Below are positions 34,836 to 44,210 of a stretch of DNA of 64,000 nucleotides, piece by piece. Origin of the DNA: Candidatus Baldrarchaeota archaeon (GTDB taxonomy: Archaea > Asgardarchaeota > Baldrarchaeia > Baldrarchaeales > DXJG01); the NCBI GenBank assembly GCA_030587435.1, contig JAUQZC010000067.1, forward strand, positions 1 through 64,000, given 5' to 3'. Both the position numbers and the translations under genes were made by a program. Position 1 is the stretch's first letter, and each line of letters begins with the position of its first letter. Below the pieces are notes generated by a model, which was given only the letters and a program-made list of their open reading frames with translations, was not told where the DNA came from and did not search any database.

Positions 34836-37085
34836 ATGAAGGTCGACGATCCCATTCTCCAAAGCATTACACGTGACGAAACTAGGAAGCTAGTAACGTT
34901 AAGGATCCTTGAGAGAACTGAGATTCCCTATGGCTGCAATGTGGATGAATTATCTCTTCATCCTTCGGTTATATCTGCGTTAAAAAGGAGAGGAATCGTT
35001 AAGCTTTACAAGTTTCAGGAAGAAGCTATTCGCAAGATTTTGGATGGAAAAGATGTTGTAATTGTTTCTGGTACTGGTACGGGTAAGACCGAAGCTTTTC
35101 TAACCCCTATTTTGCAAGATTGCATTCATCATATTGGTGAAGGAACAAGAGCATTAGTAATGTATCCAACTAAAGCTTTAGCTCGGGATCAAATAGAAAA
35201 AGTGTACAAGATGTTTCCAAGTATTTTTGGTGTGTCAATAGCTATTTACGATGGGGATACATCTGAAAAGGATAGGGAGAAAATTAGAGCGAACCCTCCT
35301 TCAATTTTGATCTCAAACCCAGACATGCTCAATAGGATTTTACCTAGTAAATGGTTTAGAGATATTCTTAGCACGCTTAAAATTGTAGTTTTAGATGAAT
35401 TACATGTTTATAGTGGAGTTTTTGGGGCACATGTTCATCATCTTCTTAGAAGGCTGAGAAGAAAAGCTAGAAGAAGACTTCAATTCGTAGGATCGTCGGC
35501 TACAATAGGTAACCCTGAAAAATTTGGTAAAACGCTTTTCGACAGAGACGTGGAAGTTGTATCCTCCAAGGGCAGAGTTACTGGCAAAACATACCATGCG
35601 TTCATACAACCTTTAACGAGAAGTAGAATAAGTGAAGCTGTAGAACTAGCAAATATCATGACCAACGCTGGGAAAAAAACGTTAATCTTCGTTAGAGGGC
35701 ATAAAGAAGCCGAATCTATTAAGAGATTGGCGAACATGAGAAAAATAAAAATGGGAATCCACCGCGCTGGGTTAACGGAACGATTTAGGAAAAAAATCGA
35801 AGCTGAATTTAAACGAGGTGAACTGGAAGCTGTTGTTGCAACGCCCACGCTTGAACTAGGTATAGATATAGGAGATTTAGATTGCGTAATTTTAACTGAG
35901 ATACCTCCAACGTTCGCAAAATACTTGCAAAGAGTTGGAAGAGCTGGTAGAAGAGGGCAAACTGCTTACGTCTTTACTATTTTAGGCGAAGATCCTATTA
36001 GCAGATATTATAGTGAAAATCCTGATGAATTCTTTAAACAAGATCCTGAACCTGTTTACATCGATCCTACGAATCCGGTGGTTACAAGAAGTCATTTGAT
36101 TGGTATGGCATGTGATCGCCCCATAAGGCTGGATGAAGTGGAAAAAATGGGGGAAAGAGAAAAAGAAATAGTTAGAGAACTAATATCTCAAGGTTACCTA
36201 GTGGAACGGGCAATAAGACTATATCCAACAGAAAAGTGTTGGAAGGCTTTGTATAGTGTGAATTTAAGGGGAACGGGGGACATTGTGCACATATATGATG
36301 TGAAGAGAAGGTATTTAGGTTTTAGAGAAATGCCTATGGCAATAAAAGAGCTTTTCCCAGGAGCAATTTATATGCATGGAGGCAAACTTTACCAAGTTCT
36401 TGAATTTGATTATAAAAAGGCAACTGTAACCCAGATACCTCAATATTTGAGGTTAGAAACAAAACCTATATGGAGATCGGAACCTGTAGAATTCACACCA
36501 GTCAAAAAAAGGAAAGTTTACAGTATTCCAGTGACCTATGGAGAAATGATAATAGAACACGTAGTTTACGGATATAAAACAAGGGACTTTGTAACAAAAC
36601 ATGTAATGAGTGAAACAATGCTTGAAGACCCCTTAAAATACAGGTTTGAGACTAGAGGTATAGCGTTCCAACTACCTATGAACCCTGAATGGGACTTGGA
36701 AGATGCTGCATCAGCGGCACATGCATCAGAACATGTGATAATATCAGCAGCACAAACGGTTGTTGGAGCTGATTCAGCAGAAATGGGAGGTATATCATAC
36801 CCTGACGGAACCATTTTCATATATGACGGAGCGGTTGGTGGTTCAGGTCTCACCTTTCTTCTCATAGAAAGACTTGAAAAAGCACTTAGCATAGCACTCA
36901 AAATATTGACGAGTTGTAAATGCAAGGGAGATGGATGTCCTCTATGTGTATATGATTATTATTGTGGTAATGATAATAAATTCTTGTCAAAAACGAAAGC
37001 TATAGAGCTATTAAGAAAAGTTGTGAAGCTGAAGGTAGAAACGAAAACAGTAACGAGTCCAGGAGTGGGTGAACCAATAAGTTAG
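34836..37085 (+). CDS. DEAH helicase with DUF1998 zinc domain (Hrq1/MrfA type)
   Basis: An SF2 helicase of 749 residues. Motif I is SGTGTGKTEAF, motif II VVLDELHVY (DELH), motif III GSSATI, motif VI QRVGRAGRRGQ. The C-terminal DUF1998 region ends with four cysteines (CKCKGDGCPLCVYDYYC), as in yeast Hrq1 and Bacillus MrfA, 3'-5' helicases for crosslink repair. It is followed by tRNA-Arg on the opposite strand and by endonuclease IV, so a DNA-repair neighbourhood is likely. Confidence 0.9.
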   Translation: MKVDDPILQSITRDETRKLVTLRILERTEIPYGCNVDELSLHPSVISALKRRGIVKLYKFQEEAIRKILDGKDVVIVSGTGTGKTEAFLTPILQDCIHHIGEGTRALVMYPTKALARDQIEKVYKMFPSIFGVSIAIYDGDTSEKDREKIRANPPSILISNPDMLNRILPSKWFRDILSTLKIVVLDELHVYSGVFGAHVHHLLRRLRRKARRRLQFVGSSATIGNPEKFGKTLFDRDVEVVSSKGRVTGKTYHAFIQPLTRSRISEAVELANIMTNAGKKTLIFVRGHKEAESIKRLANMRKIKMGIHRAGLTERFRKKIEAEFKRGELEAVVATPTLELGIDIGDLDCVILTEIPPTFAKYLQRVGRAGRRGQTAYVFTILGEDPISRYYSENPDEFFKQDPEPVYIDPTNPVVTRSHLIGMACDRPIRLDEVEKMGEREKEIVRELISQGYLVERAIRLYPTEKCWKALYSVNLRGTGDIVHIYDVKRRYLGFREMPMAIKELFPGAIYMHGGKLYQVLEFDYKKATVTQIPQYLRLETKPIWRSEPVEFTPVKKRKVYSIPVTYGEMIIEHVVYGYKTRDFVTKHVMSETMLEDPLKYRFETRGIAFQLPMNPEWDLEDAASAAHASEHVIISAAQTVVGADSAEMGGISYPDGTIFIYDGAVGGSGLTFLLIERLEKALSIALKILTSCKCKGDGCPLCVYDYYCGNDNKFLSKTKAIELLRKVVKLKVETKTVTSPGVGEPIS

Positions 37086-37136
37086 TTAAGCCTTAATGAC
37101 TTGTAAAAAATTTCATTGTCAATATTTATTGATTAT

Positions 37137-37235
<99 letters not shown>

Positions 37236-37361
37236 TTCTGTTGTTTTACTCCATACATTATCGGCTTATTTAACTTTCTATCATTTTTAAATGGGGAGAA
37301 ATATAATATTAATGTGTTGCATACCAGTTTATTTCAGTAAATGTACACTCAGGTGAGTAGT

Positions 37362-38252
37362 ATGGCTGATCGTGTGCGATTTGGCCCGGCTGGAAATCCT
37401 TTAGATTTCAAAGGGCCGACTGTCGAAGCGCCTATATACGTTAAAGAGGAGGGGTTAGACGCTTACGAGTATCAGGCTGTGAGAGGAGTTCGTATTAAGG
37501 AAGATGCTGCAAAAGAGCTTAGAAAAAATGCTGAGGAAAATGATGTTTATGTTTCCCTCCATGGTCCATATTACATTAATTTAGCTTCGGATAAGAAGGA
37601 TACATTTAAGAAATCTAAGGAAAGGCTTTTAGAGTCTATGAGAGCTGCGATGTGGATGGGTGCAAGAAAGGTTGTTTTTCATCCAGGATATTATGGGGAG
37701 AAAACTCCGGGTGAAGCTTTGAAAATGTGTATAGAAGCGCTTAAAGAAGTCGTGGAGAAGGCTAAGGCTGAAGGTATAAAGGGTGTTCTTTTAGCTCCAG
37801 AAACTACAGGGAAAATCTCGCAGTTAGGGAGTTTAGATGAAATTCTGACAATGTGCGAAGAAGTAGAATTGGTGTGTCCAACAATAGACTGGGCTCACAT
37901 TCATGCAAGAGAACAAGGGTTAATTAAGGGCAGGAAAGAGTATGAAAAAATCTTAAATGAAATAGAAAAAAGGCTAGGTTCAGAGATGTTAAAAGATCTT
38001 CACTGTCATTTCACTAAGGTGGAATTTACAGACAAGGGTGAAAAAACACATAGGTTATTATCTGAAAAGGAGTTTGGTCCTCCTTTTGAACCTCTTGCTG
38101 AGTTAATTGTTGAATGGGATTTAAAACCTGTTATTATAAGCGAGTCTCCCACGCTTGATAGAGACGCGATAAACATGAAAAAAATTTATGAACGCTTAAG
38201 AAAAAGAAAAACAAAAAAGAGAGTAACTACGAAAAAGAAAAGAAAGCGTTAA
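37362..38252 (+). CDS. nfo: Endonuclease IV-like AP endonuclease
   Basis: A TIM-barrel protein of about 296 residues in the Xyl isomerase/endonuclease IV superfamily. It shows DRVRFGPAGNP, SLHGPYYINLAS, VVFHPGYYG, LAPETTGK, CPTIDWAHIHA and CHFTK, giving the scattered His/Glu/Asp zinc ligands. The C-terminus has a basic Lys/Arg tail. Start at ATG 37362 (MADRVRF) behind GGTGA; ATG 37341 is in frame. It would cut at abasic sites in DNA repair. Confidence 0.85.
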   Translation: MADRVRFGPAGNPLDFKGPTVEAPIYVKEEGLDAYEYQAVRGVRIKEDAAKELRKNAEENDVYVSLHGPYYINLASDKKDTFKKSKERLLESMRAAMWMGARKVVFHPGYYGEKTPGEALKMCIEALKEVVEKAKAEGIKGVLLAPETTGKISQLGSLDEILTMCEEVELVCPTIDWAHIHAREQGLIKGRKEYEKILNEIEKRLGSEMLKDLHCHFTKVEFTDKGEKTHRLLSEKEFGPPFEPLAELIVEWDLKPVIISESPTLDRDAINMKKIYERLRKRKTKKRVTTKKKRKR

Positions 38253-38464
38253 GTTTCTTTAAGTTTCCACGTTTATAGTTTGTTTTTTACTTTTCCCTAG
38301 AAGTATGAAGAAAAAGTTTTGTAAAATCAATATTAATGTTTACATAAAGAATGCTGTAAACAGTCAACTGCAACCACGTTATTTGAAAATAGTTTAAATA
38401 ATGTAAAGATGTAAGTTTTAGACGTCATTAAAAAGCGTGATAAAAGCAGAAGGTGAACTGTAGA

Positions 38465-39793
38465 ATGAAAAAGATAAAAGTCATAATTATGGGTGCGGCA
38501 GGCCGTGATTTCCACAATTTTAACGTATATTTTAGAAACAATGATATGTACGAAGTAGTTGCTTTTACAGCAGCCCAAATACCAAACATAACTGGAAGAA
38601 AATATCCACCAGAACTCGCTGGGCCCAATTATCCAGATGGCATACCAATATATCCCGAGGAACAATTGCCAGAATTAGTTAAAAAGTATGATGTAGACCA
38701 AGTAATATTGGCTTACAGCGACTTGCCACATGAAGAGGTTATGCATAAAGCTTCTCTAGTCTTAGCTACAGGTGCTGATTTTAGACTTATGGGGCCTAAG
38801 ACAACTATGTTAAAATCTAAGGTTCCGGTAATAGCTATATGTGCTGTAAGAACAGGTTCCGGTAAGAGTCCAACCACGCGAAGGGTTGTTGACATACTTA
38901 AAGAAAAGGGCATTAAATTTGTTGTAATAAGGCATCCCATGCCTTATGGAGACTTAGTAAAGCAGGCATGCCAACGATTTGCTACGTACGAAGACCTAGA
39001 CAGATATGAATGTACAATAGAGGAACGAGAAGAATATGAACCTCTCATCGATAGGGGTGTAGTAGTTTATGCTGGTGTGGACTATGAAAAGATTCTTAGA
39101 GAAGCCGAGAAAGAGGCTGATCTGATTATTTGGGATGGAGGAAATAACGACTTTCCGTTTTACAAACCGGATCTTCTCATCGTTGTAGCCGATCCTCATA
39201 GGGCTGGTCATGAAGTTGGTGCGTATCCTGGAGAAACCAATGCTAGGATGGCTGATGTACTGATTATAAATAAGGTTGAAACGGCTCCTCCAGAGAATAT
39301 TGAAAAAGTTAGAAGGAATTTAGAGAGAATAAATCCGGATGCTGTTATAATCGATGCAGCAATGCCTTTGTTCGTTGACAAACCTGAAATGATTAGAGGT
39401 AAGAGGGTGCTAGCGATTGAAGATGGTCCTACCGTAACCCATGGCCATATGCCTTTTGGAGCTGGTTATTTGGCTGCTAAAAAGTATGGTGCTAGTGAAA
39501 TTATAGATCCAAGACCCTATGCTGTTGGTTCAATAAAGAAGGTTTATGAAGAGTATACACACTTAGGGCCTGTTTTGCCTGCAATGGGCTACGGTAAAGA
39601 ACAGATAAAAGAGTTGGAAGAGACCATTAGAAGAGCTGAATGTGATCTTGTGGTAACTGGTACGCCGATTGATATAAGAAGAGTTATCAATGTAGATAAG
39701 CCTGTGCTTAGAGCGAGATACGAGTTGCAAGAGATAGGAAAACCAGATTTAAAAGATGTAATCGAGAAATTCTTGAAGGATCATGGCTTTTAA
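38465..39793 (+). CDS. Cyclic 2,3-diphosphoglycerate synthetase-like P-loop protein
   Basis: A protein of about 442 residues. It starts with an N-terminal Rossmann-like part (MGAAGRDFHNFN), then a P-loop AVRTGSGKSPTTRRV at about 140, and later conserved VADPHRAGHEV and GAGYLAAKKYGA. The overall pattern matches the family annotated as cyclic 2,3-diphosphoglycerate synthetase or GTPase in archaea. cDPG is a thermoprotectant in some archaea, but the family is broader, so the role here is uncertain. ATG 38465 has AGGTGA upstream. Confidence 0.8.
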   Translation: MKKIKVIIMGAAGRDFHNFNVYFRNNDMYEVVAFTAAQIPNITGRKYPPELAGPNYPDGIPIYPEEQLPELVKKYDVDQVILAYSDLPHEEVMHKASLVLATGADFRLMGPKTTMLKSKVPVIAICAVRTGSGKSPTTRRVVDILKEKGIKFVVIRHPMPYGDLVKQACQRFATYEDLDRYECTIEEREEYEPLIDRGVVVYAGVDYEKILREAEKEADLIIWDGGNNDFPFYKPDLLIVVADPHRAGHEVGAYPGETNARMADVLIINKVETAPPENIEKVRRNLERINPDAVIIDAAMPLFVDKPEMIRGKRVLAIEDGPTVTHGHMPFGAGYLAAKKYGASEIIDPRPYAVGSIKKVYEEYTHLGPVLPAMGYGKEQIKELEETIRRAECDLVVTGTPIDIRRVINVDKPVLRARYELQEIGKPDLKDVIEKFLKDHGF

Positions 39794-40009
39794 CCTTAAT
39801 ATTCATTTTATTTTGTTATATGTAGATGAGACAGCAATACGGATGCTATGAAGGTTACCATACGGTGTTTGCTTGCTTATTATATGTGTGTTATTTGGGA
39901 ACCGTGAGTTTTAAAGAGACTTTAGTGGTAAATATATGATTAAGTCTAAGCGTTAGGGACTATAACGACTTAAAGTTTAGATTAAAATATATAAAAGACG
40001 CAAAGAGAA

Positions 40010-40771
40010 ATGGGGGTTTATTTAGTGCTTGATGTTCTTATTGATGTCTTTCGCTACGAGTCTGATATGCCCGGTGTTATGGGAATTGATGGCTTTCTCT
40101 GGTGGTTAGAAAAGGAAAGAGGTTACACGATTGGTTTTACACGTGGACACATAAGTAAAGATGACTTAGAAGGCTGGGATATTTTTATTATAATAAGTGC
40201 ATCGGGTGAAGTTTCTTTTTACGATAAAGAAATAAATGACATAGCTTCCTGGGTCGAGAAAGGAGGAATTCTCTTTGTTGGTAGACCTGTTAAAAACTTT
40301 GAAAGCGTAAATAGATTGCTTAGGGTTTTTGGCGCGGAATTTTTAGAAGAAAAGGCTAAGAGTTATGCATTTTTCTGCGGGGTTCCAGACAGATTTTTAG
40401 AGGCTGACCCACAATTTAAAATGATTAGAGATTTTATTGGAGAACATAAGGTTAATGAAAATTTAAAGGCCGTTGCAGAAGTTCCTGGAAAAGATCCTAA
40501 AATTGCCCCATATTTCATAAGAGTTTCAGAAGACTGGACCGTTCTGGGAGCAGCAATGATGGGGAATAGTCCAGGTGCAGTTGCTGCCATCAGAAACTAT
40601 GGTAATGGAATTGTGTTTGCTGTTGGTTTGCTTTACATGTTCTATAGATGGGCGTACTGGTGGCATAATAGAGAATTAGAAAAGGATGACAAATCTAGTT
40701 TGACAAATGTGAAATTTTTAACTCAACTATTTGACTTTTTTGAGGAACACTGCAGCAATCTAGATATTTAA
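40010..40771 (+). CDS. Uncharacterised protein, class I amidotransferase-like fold
   Basis: A protein of about 250 residues. It has alternating strands and helices with WDIFIIISASGEVSFYDKEINDIASWVEKGGILFVG, a pattern seen in ThuA/DUF4350-type, GATase-like proteins that lack catalysis. A later segment (VLGAAMMGNSPGAVAAIRNYGNGIVFAVG) resembles the same fold's closing strands. There is no catalytic Cys/His/Glu triad. GGGGG lies inside the first codons, so a start at GTG 40025 is also possible. Confidence 0.6.
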   Translation: MGVYLVLDVLIDVFRYESDMPGVMGIDGFLWWLEKERGYTIGFTRGHISKDDLEGWDIFIIISASGEVSFYDKEINDIASWVEKGGILFVGRPVKNFESVNRLLRVFGAEFLEEKAKSYAFFCGVPDRFLEADPQFKMIRDFIGEHKVNENLKAVAEVPGKDPKIAPYFIRVSEDWTVLGAAMMGNSPGAVAAIRNYGNGIVFAVGLLYMFYRWAYWWHNRELEKDDKSSLTNVKFLTQLFDFFEEHCSNLDI

Positions 40772-41009
40772 CTTCTTTTAGTCTTTTGATGTTTGTACTT
40801 GTTCATGGAACTTACCTTTTTCTTTACAATCTTTTTAACTACCTGACAAATCAGAATTAAAAATAGTTTATGAACATTACATAACTGTTATCTCTGTTGT
40901 GCGCAAGATTTGCATTCATTAATTTTCTGGCGTAATATTGATGTGTTACGAGTGGTTAAATAATGTGGGTTATAATGTTTTAATCTAGCTCTACGGTAGG
41001 GAGATAATA

Positions 41010-42494
41010 GTGAATGCATTGCACGAGGAAATTGAGAAATGCCAGAAATGTGGAGTGAGAGACGTTGAGTTAGTATGTAGAACTTGTGGAGCTGGTTTTT
41101 GTCATAATTGTGTGTTAGTCAATAAAGTAAATTTCCCTTACTGTTTAAATTGTGGCTCAAGAAACGTAGAGAAGTACAAAGCTAAAATTAGCCGAGAAAG
41201 TGGCTCCTCATACTATATATGTAAAGACTGTAAGAGTAAAAAAATAACTGTAATTACAAAGTATGTAAAAACATGTCCTAAATGCGGCTCATCCGATGTG
41301 GTTGATTTCGCAAAGGAACAGGCCAATTTAAAAATGAATTTTAGGAGGCTTTGTTCAGAATTAAGATATGGTTATTTGAAATTGAATAGGGTTACTCATA
41401 CCTTTGATCTAATCAAAAGAAGCATCGTTTTTCTTAGACATTCACGTATTTTTAATTATCCCGTAATAGAAAGAACCTTAGTTGATCTTTTTGATGAATT
41501 TAATTTAATTAAGATGAGAATTTTAGGTAAAACCGAGGAAGTTGGAAACATAATTCTTTCCGTAGCCCCAAGGTTCTCCGTCGATTCGCGATTTAAGGTT
41601 CGGGACTTACCTTTTCTTAGAGGTGTTTTGGCTAGGCTTGAAGCGGAGTTAAAAAATTACAAAGAATACGTAGAGGAATCTATAAAAGAAGTGGAAGAGA
41701 AGTTGGCAAAGCTCGAGGTTTTGATTTCTTCCCTCTATCAGCATTATCAAGAGTTTAGTAAATATAAAGATGTCTTGTCGCTGGATATGGATGAAAATCC
41801 AATGTATGTTATTCCAGATGCAAAATTTTTAGGCTTGACCAGAACGCAAACACCTAAGGGTGAAGGAATACTTTTTTTGACAAATAAGAGACTTATTTTC
41901 CTGAGTAAGAAGGGGCTCGTTAAAAAAAGGCTTTACAAGTTACTCGAAATACCATTAAATACAATTAATGGTGTAGAGATTAGAGGTAGGTTGAAGAAAC
42001 GAATAGTTATGCGGTGTAATAGTGAAGATTTAATTTTCAGTTTTCCGACGAAAATGCTTCCACTAGTAAAAGATTACGTCAATGTTGCGTTAAATTTTGA
42101 AAGTTATTCTCTAAGAGATATTGGAATTGTTTCTAAAGTTGCAAATTTAACCTTAGAAACTTCAGATTTGAAAATAAAAATTGAAAATATTTTGAAAAAA
42201 ATAAGTAAAACCGAAGAAAGTCGAACAATTATCCCTAAGGTTACTATGGTTCGAAAAGAATCGTACAGTCCTATTACTTCTGTGAATAGATTCAAAATGG
42301 AACTATATGATCTTGAGAGGGAAAAATATGAAATAGAGGAATCTCTGAAAGAATTGAAGCGGCGTTTTGAAAGCGGTATGATTTCTGTGGAAAACTACTT
42401 TAAATATTATAGATCTTGGATAGGAAGACTATACGCAATAGAAAAAAGAATAAGTGAACTGAAAGATAAATCTCAAAGTTATCTTGCTACTTAA
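41010..42494 (+). CDS. Zinc-finger/PH-GRAM-like protein with a steadiness-box-like tail
   Basis: A 494-residue multi-domain protein. Residues 1-100 hold twelve cysteines as CxxC pairs (11/14, 23/26, 31/34, 45/48, 71/74, 89/92). Helical coils follow, then at about 265-355 a beta-rich PH/GRAM-like domain (ILFLTNKRLIFLSKKG). The C-terminal hairpin (427-490) carries FESGMISVENYFKYYRS, very like the steadiness box of Vps23 here (FESGDIQPSDYYKLYKR). PH fold plus zinc fingers recalls Vps36 GLUE. It sits upstream of the ESCRT-III genes. GTG start behind GGGAG. Confidence 0.72.
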   Translation: MNALHEEIEKCQKCGVRDVELVCRTCGAGFCHNCVLVNKVNFPYCLNCGSRNVEKYKAKISRESGSSYYICKDCKSKKITVITKYVKTCPKCGSSDVVDFAKEQANLKMNFRRLCSELRYGYLKLNRVTHTFDLIKRSIVFLRHSRIFNYPVIERTLVDLFDEFNLIKMRILGKTEEVGNIILSVAPRFSVDSRFKVRDLPFLRGVLARLEAELKNYKEYVEESIKEVEEKLAKLEVLISSLYQHYQEFSKYKDVLSLDMDENPMYVIPDAKFLGLTRTQTPKGEGILFLTNKRLIFLSKKGLVKKRLYKLLEIPLNTINGVEIRGRLKKRIVMRCNSEDLIFSFPTKMLPLVKDYVNVALNFESYSLRDIGIVSKVANLTLETSDLKIKIENILKKISKTEESRTIIPKVTMVRKESYSPITSVNRFKMELYDLEREKYEIEESLKELKRRFESGMISVENYFKYYRSWIGRLYAIEKRISELKDKSQSYLAT

Positions 42495-42607
42495 TTTAAA
42501 AAGCCTTAAAATTTTAAAACTCTTATATTGCTTACCTTAGTTAATCATTTTCCATAAATGATGGTGAAGACAAAAGTCTAATGAATTGTTCTTAATGATG
42601 AGAATAA

Positions 42608-43246
42608 TTAAGCTTCTTCTTTTTCTTCTTTTTCTTTTGCGGTTTCCTCTTTTAGTTTTTTGACTTCTTCCTCTATTTCTGCTGCTTCTTTTTCTATTTT
42701 TGCTGGTACTTTCGGTAGTTCTCCAGTTTCCTCGAGCATAACTTCTGTCTCCAATTTTTCAAGTTCTTTTTCAATCGATATATCCTCTTCACCTGGCATC
42801 TCAAAACCTTCACTGAGAATCTGGGATGTACTCTCTATTTCTTGCATTGTTTGATCCATTCTTGCCATAAGCTCCATAGCCCTTTCTGGCGAAGCAATTT
42901 CTCTGGCCTGTCTAAGGGCGTCAAGCGCTGTTGCTAGCGCTCTGGACATTTCAACACTATCTCTAGCAGTTTCAATCGTTGCAATAGCGTCTTCTAGGCT
43001 TGCGATTTGTCTGGAATATCTGTTAAATAGCTGGACATATCGGTACCATCGTTTTAATTGAAATTTTGCCCCTTCTTTGTTGCCCATCCTTATTAGTTCT
43101 TTTGCTTGTTCTCTGCTCACTTTGGCTCTTTTATCAAGTTCTTTAGCTCGTAGTTGAAGTCTGTTGATTGTGGCTCTGAGTTCTGCGATTGTTTCATCTT
43201 CGGACTTAGTCTTTTTTCCAAAGAGCTTATCAAGAAATTTTGGCAA
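42608..43246 (-). CDS. ESCRT-III protein (Snf7/CdvB-like)
   Basis: A helical Snf7-domain protein of about 212 residues. The basic N-terminal helix (FLDKLFGKK) precedes RLQLRAKELDKRAKVSREQA and a long alpha1/alpha2 hairpin, followed by an acidic C-terminal tail. A proline motif ELPKVPAKIEKE near the C-terminus resembles MIT-interacting motifs that bind Vps4. TTG 43246 is favoured by GAGGTG upstream; GTG 43255 is an alternative. It probably polymerises on membranes. It pairs with a second ESCRT-III gene 235 bp away. Confidence 0.85.
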   Translation of the reverse strand: MPKFLDKLFGKKTKSEDETIAELRATINRLQLRAKELDKRAKVSREQAKELIRMGNKEGAKFQLKRWYRYVQLFNRYSRQIASLEDAIATIETARDSVEMSRALATALDALRQAREIASPERAMELMARMDQTMQEIESTSQILSEGFEMPGEEDISIEKELEKLETEVMLEETGELPKVPAKIEKEAAEIEEEVKKLKEETAKEKEEKEEA

Positions 43247-43481
43247 ACTTAACACCTCATTAACTTATGTTAACAATTTCCTTTTAATATTTTTACTTGA
43301 ATCCTAGTAGGGATAAAATTCCACATTAAAGTGCTTATTTTAACTGAATGCCTTTATTTTTTCTTTCACATGCAAAGCTGAAATGTTTAATAATTAGTGT
43401 TTTCCGGCTTAGGCAAAGGTAAACTAGATTTTTGGTTTGCCAGCAATTTATTGTAATTTTACTGTATGAAACGGAATGCAC

Positions 43482-44102
43482 TTATAGTTCTTCTTTAAGC
43501 TTTTTTATGTCTTTTTCTAGCTCTTTTATCTTCTTTGAAGGCTCTGGTAGAACTATTCCAGCTTCAACACCGATTTCTTGATCTATTTCCGCTAGAACCT
43601 TATTTATTTCATCGGACGTAACTTCGGTTGAGACTGCTAACCGTTCCATACCAGTTTCCGTAATATCTTGCGCTATTTCTATCTCTCTCATTTGCTTATC
43701 TATGTCTTCTACCATTTCAGCTATATCAGGAACATCAATTGCTTCCTTTAAGCCCATCACAGCTGCTCTAATACCCCTTAGAGCACTTTCAACCTCGGAT
43801 ACTGATTGAGCTTGTCTAAGTTTAACCAATAAACCATCTATTCTCAACCTAAAGGCATCAATTCCTAGGGCCCATTTTCGGTAACGTAAAAAATGTTCAG
43901 CGTACATTCTAGAAGCTTCTTCATTACCCTCAATACGATATTTTCTGGCTTTCTCCCTACATTTCCTAGCTTCGTTTTCCAGCCTCTTCCTTTGATAATC
44001 AAGTTTACGTGTAAAAACTTCTAGCTGCAAGGTAATTTCTTTAAGATCCGGGGCACCTTTAAGCCAGCGTAGAAACATTCTAATCTTGTCTGCAAGGGGC
44101 AA
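43482..44102 (-). CDS. ESCRT-III protein, second paralogue (Vps2/24-like)
   Basis: A Snf7-fold protein of about 206 residues. It starts MPLADKIRMFLRWLKG at TTG 44102, well placed behind AAGGAGG; the longer frame to 44162 is noncoding leader. The core hairpin is LEVFTRKLDYQRKRLENEARKCREKARKY. The acidic tail has IVLPEPSKKIKELEKD, a proline motif parallel to that in the other ESCRT-III protein. It is divergent from vps4 by about 108 bp. One is probably the Vps20/32-type and this the Vps2/24-type, a tentative split. Confidence 0.85.
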   Translation of the reverse strand: MPLADKIRMFLRWLKGAPDLKEITLQLEVFTRKLDYQRKRLENEARKCREKARKYRIEGNEEASRMYAEHFLRYRKWALGIDAFRLRIDGLLVKLRQAQSVSEVESALRGIRAAVMGLKEAIDVPDIAEMVEDIDKQMREIEIAQDITETGMERLAVSTEVTSDEINKVLAEIDQEIGVEAGIVLPEPSKKIKELEKDIKKLKEEL

Positions 44103-44210
44103 GCTTTTTTCCTCCTTAAATACGTAACATATGTTAATCTTTATATTGTTTGTGGCAATCATTTTCTTAGATCAAAATTGTCCCATAATTTTGAAATGAA
44201 GTGAAACGAA

